Source: an uncultured Bacteroidales bacterium
GTDB taxonomy: Bacteria; Bacteroidota; Bacteroidia; Bacteroidales; UBA3824
Assembly: GCA_946409405.1 (NCBI GenBank)
Contig: CAMJWL010000003.1
Span: 1-53,790, forward strand
Reading direction: 5' to 3'
DNA length: 53,790 nt
Made by a program: the position numbers and the translations under genes. Below are positions 35,555 through 43,895 of the stretch, piece by piece. Within the stretch, counting starts at the first letter, position 1. Each line of letters starts with the position of its first letter. The notes under the pieces were generated by a model. The model did no database searches and was not told where the DNA came from. It saw only the letters and a list, made by a program, of their open reading frames with translations.

Positions 35555-36793
35555 TCAATTGTTTGAGCGTTTTTTATCTAAATAATTATCAAAAGTCCTC
35601 AAAAAACCATTGAAAAACATATCCGCGCACAATTTGTAGCCCGCTACGGACATGTGTACGCGGTCGCCAGCCATCAGGCCGTGTTCCATCCAGACTTTTG
35701 ACGAGCCAAAGCCGCCCATGCAGTCATAGACGCTGAACATCGATTCGTGGTACTTCTCCACAAGGCGGAGAACCTGTTTTTCTTGCTCCTCGGTGGCGGG
35801 GTTGGGACGCTTGCGGAAGAGGTAACAGTCGTTTGGCACCACAAAAGTTATCACCGCGTCGGGACAATATTGCTTGACACGCGACACCAACTCCACATAG
35901 CCGCTGTAAAACCGTTCGGGATTAAAATTTTGGACGTAGCCATCGTTGGTGCCGAGCAAAAACAGAAACCAGTCGGGCTGCAACAACTGCACTTGCCGCG
36001 CAAAATGTTGACACCGCAGCCACGAAATCAGACTCGCGCCGTTGATGCCAATAGCCGAATATGTGATGCCCGGATTGTCGTTTTCAAGCGAAAAACCGTA
36101 AAGCGTAAACGACTTTTGGTCTTCCCTGTTTTTCATCAACCGGAAACTTGCCACCGATTGGTAACGCTCAAATTTAAAATCGATGCAACCCAATGTGTCA
36201 TTGCGAGTTACGGTATATGCTCCCATCTCTCCGGCGGGAACAATATCGTACATATTGATGTAAGGCGCGGTAAAAATTTTAACCTCGTTGAAGTCGTAGG
36301 CGATTGGGTTGGCGGGGTTCATGGAGATTGCGAGAGAAGCGTTTGGGTCGGTGGTGGTCGCCGAAACGCCCGAAATGCCAAGGTCGCAAGTCTTGCGGTA
36401 CTCCACGTTGCGACAAGTTGTCCAAGTGCCGCTGTATTTGACGGAATAATTGGTGGGGTTGTTGGTCTTGGTCATTCGGTACGGGAACACAAAACCACGC
36501 GCACCAATCAAGCCGGGGTGGAATGTCTGGAGACGCATACGCACTTGGTTGGAGAAAATGTCAGCCTGAGTGTGCGACGCGCCAACCTGAACAATATGTA
36601 GGCTCGATTTGCCAAATCTAATCATTGAATCCAATTTTACATGGATTTTTTCAAACGACGACGAATCGCTCGAAAACACAATCTTCGCCTTGCTGTAATC
36701 TACAAAATTGTAAAACGGAAGGTCGTAAGGATAGTCTTGCGCAGCCACCGCCATCGCATAAAACACCAAGGCAAAAACATAAATGATTTTCAT
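35555..36793 (-). CDS. Secreted SGNH-hydrolase-like protein
   Basis: This is a 412-residue protein with signal peptide MKIIYVFALVFYAMAVAAQ. The SGNH blocks are visible: a nucleophile Ser in IVQVGASHTQADIFSNQV (about residue 75), the Asn block in LFLLGTNDGYVQNF, and Asp-His in AGDRVHMSVAGY near the C-terminus. Between them is a beta-rich insert of about 170 residues. SGNH proteins next to MBOAT genes act as periplasmic O-acetyltransferases or esterases (PatB, AlgX/J, Ape types). It lies 69 bases before the MBOAT gene and after a second, longer SGNH gene, so the three probably act together. The exact glycan is unknown. Confidence 0.82.
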   Translation of the reverse strand: MKIIYVFALVFYAMAVAAQDYPYDLPFYNFVDYSKAKIVFSSDSSSFEKIHVKLDSMIRFGKSSLHIVQVGASHTQADIFSNQVRMRLQTFHPGLIGARGFVFPYRMTKTNNPTNYSVKYSGTWTTCRNVEYRKTCDLGISGVSATTTDPNASLAISMNPANPIAYDFNEVKIFTAPYINMYDIVPAGEMGAYTVTRNDTLGCIDFKFERYQSVASFRLMKNREDQKSFTLYGFSLENDNPGITYSAIGINGASLISWLRCQHFARQVQLLQPDWFLFLLGTNDGYVQNFNPERFYSGYVELVSRVKQYCPDAVITFVVPNDCYLFRKRPNPATEEQEKQVLRLVEKYHESMFSVYDCMGGFGSSKVWMEHGLMAGDRVHMSVAGYKLCADMFFNGFLRTFDNYLDKKRSNN

Positions 36794-36900
36794 TTCTCTA
36801 TATTTTTATTTCAACTTTTACTTTACTCTTTATACTTTAATCATTAATCTATCAACTTTCCTCTCTCCTCTCTCCTCTTTCCTCTTTCCTCATTCCTCTC
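36794..36900 (-). repeat. Low-complexity purine-rich spacer between the SGNH genes
   Basis: On the minus strand this 107-base gap reads as GAGAGAGGAATGAGGAAAGA-type purine tracts followed by AAAGTTGATAGATTAATGATT words. A 24-base stretch is shared exactly with the spacer upstream of the other SGNH gene (38652-38680), and the AGTTGATAGATTAA words recur, inverted, between parA and parB. Confidence 0.8.
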
Positions 36901-38559
36901 TCACTTCCTCGCCGCGATATACTCGTTGTATCTCGTTATCAGCGCGTTATAAAACATCTTTGCAATAGCGTTTGCGCCGGCTGGATTAAAATGCACAAAA
37001 TCCTTCTCGGCAAGCGGCGGGTCGTGGAAAACCCAATCGGGCATGGTGTTGAGGCCGCCCATAGCCTCGTACATGTCCCAATATGCGCAGTCGTTTTGGA
37101 GGGCGGCAGATTTGAGCAACTCCACCACTGTCGGCAAAATCGGGTAAGTTTCGTACCTGTCCTCCACCTTGATGCTCATGTCGGCGGGACCAATCACGAT
37201 AATCGACACGCCCGGACAAATCCGCCGCAAAAACCTAATCTGCGCCGCAAAATAATTATTGAACGCGCCTACATTATCCTCGTTTAGCCCAGGTATCGCG
37301 TTGCCGCCAAACTGCAATATGATGCACTTGACGTTGAGATCCCTGTACATCGAGCCGAGATGCACACCGTTCATTTTTACGAAAATTGTACCCGAACATC
37401 CGCGCAAAGCCACATTGTCAACCGCCACGCCGCTCAGTCCGTCCATCGCAAATGCGTAAAACTCAGGACTATCCGCGCCCGCAAACTCCATGCGGAAATT
37501 TTCGGGAGTCTGCGCAAAATTCCACGTCTTGACGGCGTAGAAATCGTTTGGCATCAGCGAATCGGCGTACAAAATATGCTCGCCGTCCATCACGCGCACG
37601 CTGCAAGGCTTGGTGTGGTTGCCATAAAACATACGTACCCTCTTGATTGTCTTGGAGTTGCCATATCCGTACTTAAACGGCACAAAATCCAACGAGGCGT
37701 GATAAATCTTTTCGGGTACGGCAGGTTTTGGCGGCACATAGTCGGGGATTTTTGGGATTGCAACAGAATCCGCAGATGCCACCGCCGCAGAATCCGAGTC
37801 GGAAGGCTGCGATATTTGCGGCGAAAGTTTTGGCTCTTCCTTGGGCGGCAGGTTTACAATCGGCGAAAACTTGCCAAACGCCGCCAACGCACCATATTTA
37901 GAATGGTGGACGGCGGTGTCGATAAACGGGAAAATCGTGTAACGCTGCCAGTTGCCGGTACAAATCACCTCGCACGGGGCTTTGTAGTCGTAGGCGGTTT
38001 TGGCGGGGATAAGGCCAGGCCCTGAACCGCCAAATTGCTGTTGGAATTTGTAACGGAGATAGCCGCTAATCCTGTCAGCCTCTATCTGCGAATCGCCATA
38101 ATGCAAAATCCGGACTACCTTGGCAAGTTCGTTGGGATTAGTCAAAGCGTCAAAAAGATTTCTAAGGCATCCGATGCCAGACGCGGGGAGTTCCAACGGT
38201 TGGCGGATTTCTTCTACATTGATTGGGCGCGGCTTAAAATTATACACCGACGAATCAAAAGTGGGTACGCCGCTCATATCCGAAACTTGCAATGTTTCAG
38301 TGGGTTGTATGTTAACAACGGTGTCAATTACCACAACCATCCCGTCCTGTCTGTCCTCCTCCACGAGGTCGGGAATAAAGGCGTTGCCAGAGGACGTATT
38401 TTGTAGCAGTCCGTCGTCCCGCCACCATTCTGAGAACCGAGGAAATTGCAACGTCAAATCCTTAGACACACTGATTCCCTCTTTTGGAAATATCGTCATC
38501 AATATCGCCAAAAGCCCCATGACCGCAATCATGAATAGAAGTGTGGCTAACGGTTTCAT
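36901..38559 (-). CDS. Membrane-anchored or exported SGNH-hydrolase-like protein
   Basis: This is a 552-residue protein with an N-terminal hydrophobic segment (MKPLATLLFMIAVMGLLAILMTIF) that may be a membrane anchor. SGNH blocks: nucleophile in RILHYGDSQIEADRISGYL (about residue 155), Asn in IILQFGGNAIPGL, and the Asp-His pair in EKDFVHFNPAGANAIAKMFY near the C-terminus. A Pro/Ser-rich linker (PQISQPSDSDSAAVASADSV) and a beta-rich insert lie in the middle. It is a likely partner of the MBOAT, either the periplasmic acetyltransferase or the de-acetylating esterase. Start 38559 is followed closely by the hydrophobic segment and is preceded by the GATTTGTT tandem repeat. Confidence 0.82.
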   Translation of the reverse strand: MKPLATLLFMIAVMGLLAILMTIFPKEGISVSKDLTLQFPRFSEWWRDDGLLQNTSSGNAFIPDLVEEDRQDGMVVVIDTVVNIQPTETLQVSDMSGVPTFDSSVYNFKPRPINVEEIRQPLELPASGIGCLRNLFDALTNPNELAKVVRILHYGDSQIEADRISGYLRYKFQQQFGGSGPGLIPAKTAYDYKAPCEVICTGNWQRYTIFPFIDTAVHHSKYGALAAFGKFSPIVNLPPKEEPKLSPQISQPSDSDSAAVASADSVAIPKIPDYVPPKPAVPEKIYHASLDFVPFKYGYGNSKTIKRVRMFYGNHTKPCSVRVMDGEHILYADSLMPNDFYAVKTWNFAQTPENFRMEFAGADSPEFYAFAMDGLSGVAVDNVALRGCSGTIFVKMNGVHLGSMYRDLNVKCIILQFGGNAIPGLNEDNVGAFNNYFAAQIRFLRRICPGVSIIVIGPADMSIKVEDRYETYPILPTVVELLKSAALQNDCAYWDMYEAMGGLNTMPDWVFHDPPLAEKDFVHFNPAGANAIAKMFYNALITRYNEYIAARK

Positions 38560-38570
38560 CTATTATTTTC

Positions 38571-38640
38571 GATTTGTTGATTTGTTGATTTGTTGATTTG
38601 TTGATTTGTTGATTTGTTGATTTATTGATTTATTGATTTT
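38571..38640 (-). repeat. 8-bp tandem repeat GATTTGTT
   Basis: Six exact copies of GATTTGTT, two of GATTTATT and a partial GATTTT, directly upstream (11 bases) of the start of the SGNH gene. On the transcribed strand the unit reads AACAAATC. A purine-rich tract separates it from the mltD stop codon. Length change by slippage is plausible and would alter the spacing to the start codon. Confidence 0.95.
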
Positions 38641-38684
38641 CGTTTTCCTCGTTCCTCTTTCCTCATTCCTCTCTCCTCAACAAA

Positions 38685-40331
38685 TCACTTTTTCCTAATC
38701 TTAATCACCTGTCCGATTTGCAATCTGCGCACGTCGTTGGCTGTGAAACCGTTGATAGTCATAATGTCCTTGTCTGAAATGCCAGGATAATGCGCCGCGA
38801 TGCTACTCAAATTGTCGCCCTTGCGGATGGTGTAATACTCAAATTTTGGGTCGAGGTCTTTGCCCGCCGCCTTGCTTGTCTGCACAATTTGGTTGCTCTT
38901 CATCGACTGTTTTTGCTCAAAAGTCATGTTGTCGACGTTCTTGTAAGAATTGAGGCGTTTGGTGGGGACATATACTGTTATCTTCTGACCTACGTTGATG
39001 CGGTTGCCAGACACGTTGTTCCAACACTTGACCTTGCTGACCGAAACGTCGTACCAGTTGGCAATGAAACCAAACGTATCTCCCTGTTTTACAGTATATA
39101 CCAACTTCGACGTACCTGCGGGGACGGAGTTGTCGCACGGTTCGGGTTCATAATAACGGCTCGATGTGGAAGTGCGCGTAGTGGCTTGTTTGACGTATGC
39201 CTGGGCGTTGACCGGCGCAAAGAAAATAGAATCTTGGTAAGCATAAATTTCCTTTTCCTGAGCCGCAAACCTCACCGAAAAATCAGCGGGCAGCCTCAAC
39301 GCCGACGGTTTGATGTCGCCAGGGATGATGTCTTTCTTGTACTGAGGGTTGAGTTCGCGCAATTCGTCAATAGAAATGCCAAGTACGCCCGACACTTGTC
39401 CGAAATGCAACTTATTGGTAATCATCACAGTATCAGAATATACAGGCATACTTACGTCGATGGGCTGGTAGCCGTGCGCGGCATAATTGTTCATTATGTA
39501 ATTGACGCTGATAAACGCCGGCACGTATCCGCGAGTTTCCTTGGGCAACCACGGGTAAATCTCCCAAAAATCGGTCTTGCCGCCGGAGCGACGTATCGCC
39601 TTGTTGACGTTGCCAGGGCCGCAGTTGTAGGCGGCAATCACGAGTGCCCAGTCGCCGTACATCGCGTACATGTCTTTGAGCAACCTTGCGGCGGCGATGG
39701 TCTCCTTGTCGGGGTCGCGACGCTCGTCAACGAGAGTGGTAACTTGGAGGTCGTACATCTTGCCCGTGCCGTACATAAACTGCCACAATCCAGTTGCGCC
39801 CGCCCTCGACACGGCGCGGGGATTGAGAGCCGATTCCACAACGGTCAGATATTTCAATTCCAACGGGATGCCGTATTGGTCGAGAACTTCCTCAATCCTC
39901 GGAAAATAATATTTTGACAATCCTAAAATAGTGGGAATCAACATCTTGCCGCGACGGATATACATCTCTATCCAGTCCTTGACCTTCTGATTATAGACGA
40001 GCGGGAAAGTTGTGGGGATTTTTTTGAGAGCCGCCTCGTAGATAGAATCCGAGAAAAATACCGGCGTTCCTTCGCTCTCTATGGTTCGCGAATTTTCGGC
40101 GGTGTTAAGGGAGTTTTTCACATACCAAAGCGACATCAGGCTGTCGATGCCGTCGTTCACCTGACTTTCCTCCGTAGCCAGTTCGGAGGGCGTATTGCTC
40201 ACGAGCGGTGCAAAAGTGGTGTCTGCCGCCTCGTCGTCGTTGTATTCGGGGGCGGGAGCCATCGGGTCGGGTTCCTGCGCCGATGCCACGCCTATTCCAA
40301 TGCTCAGTAATGTCAGAAATATCTTTTTCAT
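38685..40331 (-). CDS. mltD: Lytic transglycosylase with two LysM domains (MltD-like)
   Basis: This is a 548-residue protein with signal peptide MKKIFLTLLSIGIGVASAQ. An SLT domain lies at about residues 145-290: the catalytic Glu is in VVESALNPRAVSRAGATGLWQFM, with AAYNCGPGNVNKAIRRSGG downstream. Two LysM domains follow (YTVKQGDTFGFIANWYDVSVSK and YYTIRKGDNLSSIAAHYPGIS) that bind glycan chains. It cleaves peptidoglycan to 1,6-anhydroMurNAc products in the periplasm. The order parA, parB, DUF5683, mltD is common in Bacteroidales. Lytic transglycosylases need a free MurNAc C6 hydroxyl, so O-acetylation of peptidoglycan, possibly made by the downstream MBOAT/SGNH proteins, would block this enzyme. 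Confidence 0.93.
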   Translation of the reverse strand: MKKIFLTLLSIGIGVASAQEPDPMAPAPEYNDDEAADTTFAPLVSNTPSELATEESQVNDGIDSLMSLWYVKNSLNTAENSRTIESEGTPVFFSDSIYEAALKKIPTTFPLVYNQKVKDWIEMYIRRGKMLIPTILGLSKYYFPRIEEVLDQYGIPLELKYLTVVESALNPRAVSRAGATGLWQFMYGTGKMYDLQVTTLVDERRDPDKETIAAARLLKDMYAMYGDWALVIAAYNCGPGNVNKAIRRSGGKTDFWEIYPWLPKETRGYVPAFISVNYIMNNYAAHGYQPIDVSMPVYSDTVMITNKLHFGQVSGVLGISIDELRELNPQYKKDIIPGDIKPSALRLPADFSVRFAAQEKEIYAYQDSIFFAPVNAQAYVKQATTRTSTSSRYYEPEPCDNSVPAGTSKLVYTVKQGDTFGFIANWYDVSVSKVKCWNNVSGNRINVGQKITVYVPTKRLNSYKNVDNMTFEQKQSMKSNQIVQTSKAAGKDLDPKFEYYTIRKGDNLSSIAAHYPGISDKDIMTINGFTANDVRRLQIGQVIKIRKK

Positions 40332-40341
40332 AATTTGTTAA

Positions 40342-41061
40342 TCAAAATGTTATCACAATCCTCGCCCCGAAAGCCGGCTTGACGCAGCCAATAAAATTTT
40401 CGGAGGCGAATGGCTCCACCCGCAGCGCGATGTCCTCGCTCACATTATAATCGTATAGGTGCGCGTCCACCACGGCGTCGAATATATTCATCATATATAC
40501 CAAAAACATGCCAAGATAGCATAAGTCCCTATAACGGCGGTACTTACGCATGTATCGTACAATATCGTTTTCGGTGGTAAGCCCATAGAAAGATTTGCCG
40601 GTGTAGGTGGAGTCGCCGTTCATCTGCGCGAGGAGGTAACGCTCGTCGTTTTTCAGTTGTTTGTAACGGACATTATAAAACTGCGACACATATATCAACG
40701 TGCCAAAACCGCCGTAGATAATCGGCACTTTCCAATATTGACCGTTATAGACCTGTCCCGCGCCCGGCACTGCAAACGACAGCCAGCCAGCGAGTTTTGG
40801 ATTTTTGGTGATTTCTTTTACAGAATCCTCCTCGGCAACAAGTGTGCTGTCGTTGAGCAACTGATAGTTTGCGCCTTCGTCCACACTAAAACGCCCCGGC
40901 ATAGTGTCCACCCTGCCCTCGCGGTATCCTTGCTGCACGGCAGGGTCGTCGAGGTCTGGCTGTTCGGCATCCGGCTCTTGCGCCGTGGCAACGTTGATAA
41001 TCCCCGTCAAAACCAATAAAAAGGCTGTTAAAATTATCTTTTGGACGGTCATACGGCACAC
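40342..41061 (-). CDS. DUF5683 family membrane protein
   Basis: This is a 239-residue protein. After an N-terminal signal or anchor (MTVQKIILTAFLLVLTGIINVATAQ from the internal Met at residue 4) comes a variable acidic region, then the DUF5683 core: NPKLAGWLSFAVPGAGQVYNGQYWKVPIIYGGFGTLIY and LCYLGMFLVYMMNIFDAVVDAHLYDYNVS. The family is found next to parAB and mltD across Bacteroidales; its function is unknown. It lies 2 bases after the parB stop and 10 bases before mltD, so all are co-transcribed. Confidence 0.85.
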   Translation of the reverse strand: MCRMTVQKIILTAFLLVLTGIINVATAQEPDAEQPDLDDPAVQQGYREGRVDTMPGRFSVDEGANYQLLNDSTLVAEEDSVKEITKNPKLAGWLSFAVPGAGQVYNGQYWKVPIIYGGFGTLIYVSQFYNVRYKQLKNDERYLLAQMNGDSTYTGKSFYGLTTENDIVRYMRKYRRYRDLCYLGMFLVYMMNIFDAVVDAHLYDYNVSEDIALRVEPFASENFIGCVKPAFGARIVITF

Positions 41062-41063
41062 TA

Positions 41064-42029
41064 TTATAATTGGATGTTGTTGAGCATGCCCACAATCTTC
41101 TCGTAATCTTCGGGCGATTTGAGGTTGAAGGTGAGTTTGTAAGTGCCTTTGCTGTCGAGTTTTAGGTCAACCGGCACGCTGAATTTCTTGGTGAAGTCCT
41201 TTTTGAGTTGCTTTTGGTCGTCGGAGAGTTTGGGACGCGCCGCCTTCACCATCAGTTTCTTGTCGTCGGGGTTTTCGCCAGGGTTTTCGTCGGTAGGTTC
41301 GTCGGATGTCTCCTTCTGTTCGAGTTCAAAGATGTAGCCGTCGGGGTCTTTTACAAGCATCTCCACCTGACGAGCCGAAAGACCGTAGTTCAATACTTTT
41401 TGGAAGAGGTCGAGTTGCAGGTCAGGGTCGTCAAGGCTGATGAGCGGACGTATCTGCCCCTCGGTAATCACCTTGTTGCGCAATGCCGCCTGCATCTGGT
41501 CGGGCAGACGGAGCAATCGGAGCGAATTTGCAATGGTGCTGCGACCCTTGCCAAGCCTCGTGCTGAGTTCCTCCTGCGTCAGATGGCACTCCTCGATAAG
41601 GCGGTTGTATGTGATTGCAACTTCTATCGAATTGAGGTCTTCGCGCTGGATGTTCTCCACGAGAGCCATCTGCAACGCCACACTGTCGTCCGCCTCGGTG
41701 ATGTACGCCGGCACCTCGGTAAGACCCGCAATCTTCGACGCACGGTAACGCCGCTCGCCCGAAATGATTTCGTACTTGTCGTCCTTCATGCGGAGCGTGA
41801 GCGGCTGTATGATACCCAAAGTCTTGATAGACTCGGCAAGTTCGTTGATGGCGTTTTCGTCGAAATCCGTGCGGGGCTGCGTGGGATTTGGCACAATGGA
41901 ATCGATGGCAATCAGGGCGATGCTGCCCGTATTGACCACCTCCTCCGGCTGATTGTTCTCAAAAGTCTTGTTGTCCTGAATAAGGAAGTCCAAACCTCTG
42001 TTGAGACCGCCTATCTTTCCTTTTGCCAT
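41064..42029 (-). CDS. parB: Chromosome-partitioning protein ParB
   Basis: This is a 321-residue protein. The N-terminal ParB/Sulfiredoxin domain has VPNPTQPRTDFDENAINELAESIKTLGIIQPLTLR and the CTP-binding GERRYRASKIAGL motif (about residue 95). The central helix-turn-helix is in LTQEELSTRLGKGRSTIANSLRLLRLP, and a charged, Glu/Asp-rich linker precedes the C-terminal dimer domain. It binds parS sites near the origin and spreads as a CTP-dependent clamp. It follows parA, separated by a 104-base spacer made of GTTGATAGATTAAAG-type repeats. Confidence 0.95.
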   Translation of the reverse strand: MAKGKIGGLNRGLDFLIQDNKTFENNQPEEVVNTGSIALIAIDSIVPNPTQPRTDFDENAINELAESIKTLGIIQPLTLRMKDDKYEIISGERRYRASKIAGLTEVPAYITEADDSVALQMALVENIQREDLNSIEVAITYNRLIEECHLTQEELSTRLGKGRSTIANSLRLLRLPDQMQAALRNKVITEGQIRPLISLDDPDLQLDLFQKVLNYGLSARQVEMLVKDPDGYIFELEQKETSDEPTDENPGENPDDKKLMVKAARPKLSDDQKQLKKDFTKKFSVPVDLKLDSKGTYKLTFNLKSPEDYEKIVGMLNNIQL

Positions 42030-42045
42030 GGGTCTTTGAGTTTAA

Positions 42046-42130
42046 AGTTGATAGATTAAAGTTTCTAAGTTGATAGATTAAAGATTAAAGTTGAATGATT
42101 AAAGTTGAATGATTAACGATTCAAGATTCA
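42046..42130 (-). repeat. AGTTGATAGATTAAAG word repeats between parA and parB
   Basis: AAAGTTGATAGATTAAAG occurs twice (with one gap), followed by TTGAATGATTAAAG and TTGAATGATTAACGATTCAAG. This is low-complexity intergenic DNA without coding potential. Related words are found upstream of the second SGNH gene near 36830-36856. Confidence 0.8.
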
Positions 42131-42133
42131 ATC

Positions 42134-42910
42134 CTATTTTGCCAATGCAGCATCCTTTTCGAGGATTTCTTTGGCAAGGTTGAGGTAGTTGACAGCACCG
42201 TTGGACGCGGCGTCGTACTCTATTACCGGCTTGCCGTATGACGGTGCCTCCGAGAGACGGATATTCCTCAGAATCAACGTCTTGAACACCATATCCTGGA
42301 AGTGTTGGCGCACCTGATCCACCACCTGGTTGGAGAGGCGGAGGCGGCTGTCGTACATGGTGAGGAGGAAGCCTTCAATCTGCAATTCGGGATTGAGCCT
42401 TGCCTGAATCATCTTGACGGTGTTGAGGAGTTTGCCGAGGCCTTCGAGCGCAAAGTATTCGCACTGCACGGGGATAATCACTGCGTCGGCGGCTGTGAGG
42501 GCGTTGACGGTGAGGAGTCCCAACGACGGCGAACAGTCGATGATGATGTAGTCGTACATGTCGCGCACCTTCGAGATAAAGTTTTTGAGCCTGTACTCGC
42601 GGCTTTCGACGTTGAGCAACTCAATCTCCGCGCCCACGAGGTCGATGTGCGAAGGCACGATGTCGAGGCCGTCCGTGCCGGTCTTCAAGATGATGTCCTT
42701 AGGCTCCACATCGTCCGTGAGGGCATCGTAGATGCTTTTTTCGATGGATCTCAACTCAAAGCCGAGACCCGACGTGCAGTTGGCCTGCGGGTCGGCGTCG
42801 ATGAGCAAAATCTTCTTCTCCGAAATCGCAAGCGACGCTCCGAGGTTGATTGACGTTGTAGTCTTGCCAACTCCACCTTTTTGGTTGGCTATTGCAAATA
42901 CTCTTGACAT
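42134..42910 (-). CDS. parA: Chromosome-partitioning ATPase ParA
   Basis: This is a 258-residue ParA/MinD-family ATPase. The deviant Walker A motif is NQKGGVGKTTTSINLG near the N-terminus, followed by LLIDADPQANCTSGLG (A') and YIIIDCSPSLGLLTVNAL (Walker B). It works with ParB to move newly replicated origins apart on the nucleoid. It is the first gene of the long minus-strand run to the BASS gene. Chromosomal parAB genes often lie near the origin, but no origin or perfect parS is visible in this window. Confidence 0.95.
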   Translation of the reverse strand: MSRVFAIANQKGGVGKTTTSINLGASLAISEKKILLIDADPQANCTSGLGFELRSIEKSIYDALTDDVEPKDIILKTGTDGLDIVPSHIDLVGAEIELLNVESREYRLKNFISKVRDMYDYIIIDCSPSLGLLTVNALTAADAVIIPVQCEYFALEGLGKLLNTVKMIQARLNPELQIEGFLLTMYDSRLRLSNQVVDQVRQHFQDMVFKTLILRNIRLSEAPSYGKPVIEYDAASNGAVNYLNLAKEILEKDAALAK

Positions 42911-43008
42911 ATTATTAAGTATAATGTATTTCTAATCACAATGCGATAGAATCACTGACTGATTCTTTCAGCGTACAAAGGTAATAATTTTTTTCGCAAA
43001 AGTCATAG

Positions 43009-43024
43009 TGTTTCACGGAAAATT
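43009..43024. promoter_or_regulatory. Degenerate parS-like sequence
   Basis: TGTTTCACG followed by GAAAA, about 100 bases upstream of parA, resembles one half of the parS consensus TGTTTCACGTGAAACA with one base missing in the centre. ParB would be expected to bind it weakly if at all. Confidence 0.2.
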
Positions 43025-43128
43025 TACATTGCCTTAACGTGAAAAATGTTAGTTATGAGGGTTATCAACATATTAAGGTGTTGATTGACAGCGGATTGAG
43101 CAAAATGCAAAAAATTTTTTGGTTCGTC

Positions 43129-43746
43129 TTAAAACTTGAAACCTACGCTGACCACCGTCATCGAATTGTAATCCAACTTCACCGTGCGGTTTTTGCTGAT
43201 GTTGTAGTCGAAACGGCAGACACCTACCGACAACGTCCACGAATGACCCGTTTCGCGCAGCCGGTAACTTATCCCGACGTTTGCGCTCTTGAAACTTGTG
43301 GATCTTTCGTTTAACGCCTTAGATATCTTAAATAGGAACACTGGTGAAAGCATCCGTTTGGGCAATACGCTGTATCTCAGCAACATAGAGATGTTAAAAT
43401 ACATTTTGTCCACACCATGTTGGTCATAGACTATTTGTGTGGACACTTTGCCCGTTTCCTTGCCCGTCTCCACTTCTTCCTCGTGCGTAATTTCCTCCCT
43501 GAACGCATACATCCCACCAATACCGACGCCATAAAAAAGGTGTTCGCTGGCAAAATTGATGCCGCCGTTAATGCCGAATCCATAGACTCCGACATCGCCA
43601 ATGGTGGTCTCGGCATCCAAAATTGCGCTCCACGTACAGAAATTTGGCGTGAAGGTGGTGTCGAGGTCGTCGTCATAGTCATCTTCCTGCGCGACGGCGG
43701 GAAGGGCAACAAATACAATTAATATAAAAAAAAATATTTTTTTCAT
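43129..43746 (-). CDS. Outer-membrane beta-barrel protein
   Basis: This is a 205-residue protein with signal peptide MKKIFFFILIVFVALPAVAQ. Alternating hydrophobic strands run through the rest (GFGINGGINFASEHLFYGVGIGG, YFNISMLLRYSV, ANVGISYRL, YNSMTVVSVGFKF) and the protein ends in a terminal Phe, as is usual for outer-membrane barrels of about eight strands. A short acidic stretch (EDDYDDDLD) follows the signal peptide. Function unknown; no specific porin signature. It is transcribed toward low coordinates and stands alone between parA and the divergent DUF3737 gene. Confidence 0.72.
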   Translation of the reverse strand: MKKIFFFILIVFVALPAVAQEDDYDDDLDTTFTPNFCTWSAILDAETTIGDVGVYGFGINGGINFASEHLFYGVGIGGMYAFREEITHEEEVETGKETGKVSTQIVYDQHGVDKMYFNISMLLRYSVLPKRMLSPVFLFKISKALNERSTSFKSANVGISYRLRETGHSWTLSVGVCRFDYNISKNRTVKLDYNSMTVVSVGFKF

Positions 43747-43864
43747 GACACACCGTATTTAATTATCTGCAAAAGTACAAAATTAAAATGATTTTGAGAA
43801 AAATTTTTCTGCCGATAAAATAATTTCATTTAAACTTTTTCTTATTTTTTTCGTCAATTATTTG

Positions 43865-43872
43865 TAAATTTG
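43865..43872 (+). promoter_or_regulatory. -7 box for the DUF3737 gene
   Basis: TAAATTTG followed by C matches TAnnTTTG and is 23 bases before the start codon at 43896. No exact TTTG is present at the -33 position, which is a T-rich stretch. Confidence 0.6.
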
Positions 43873-43895
43873 CATCGAAAACTACATCATCAAAT

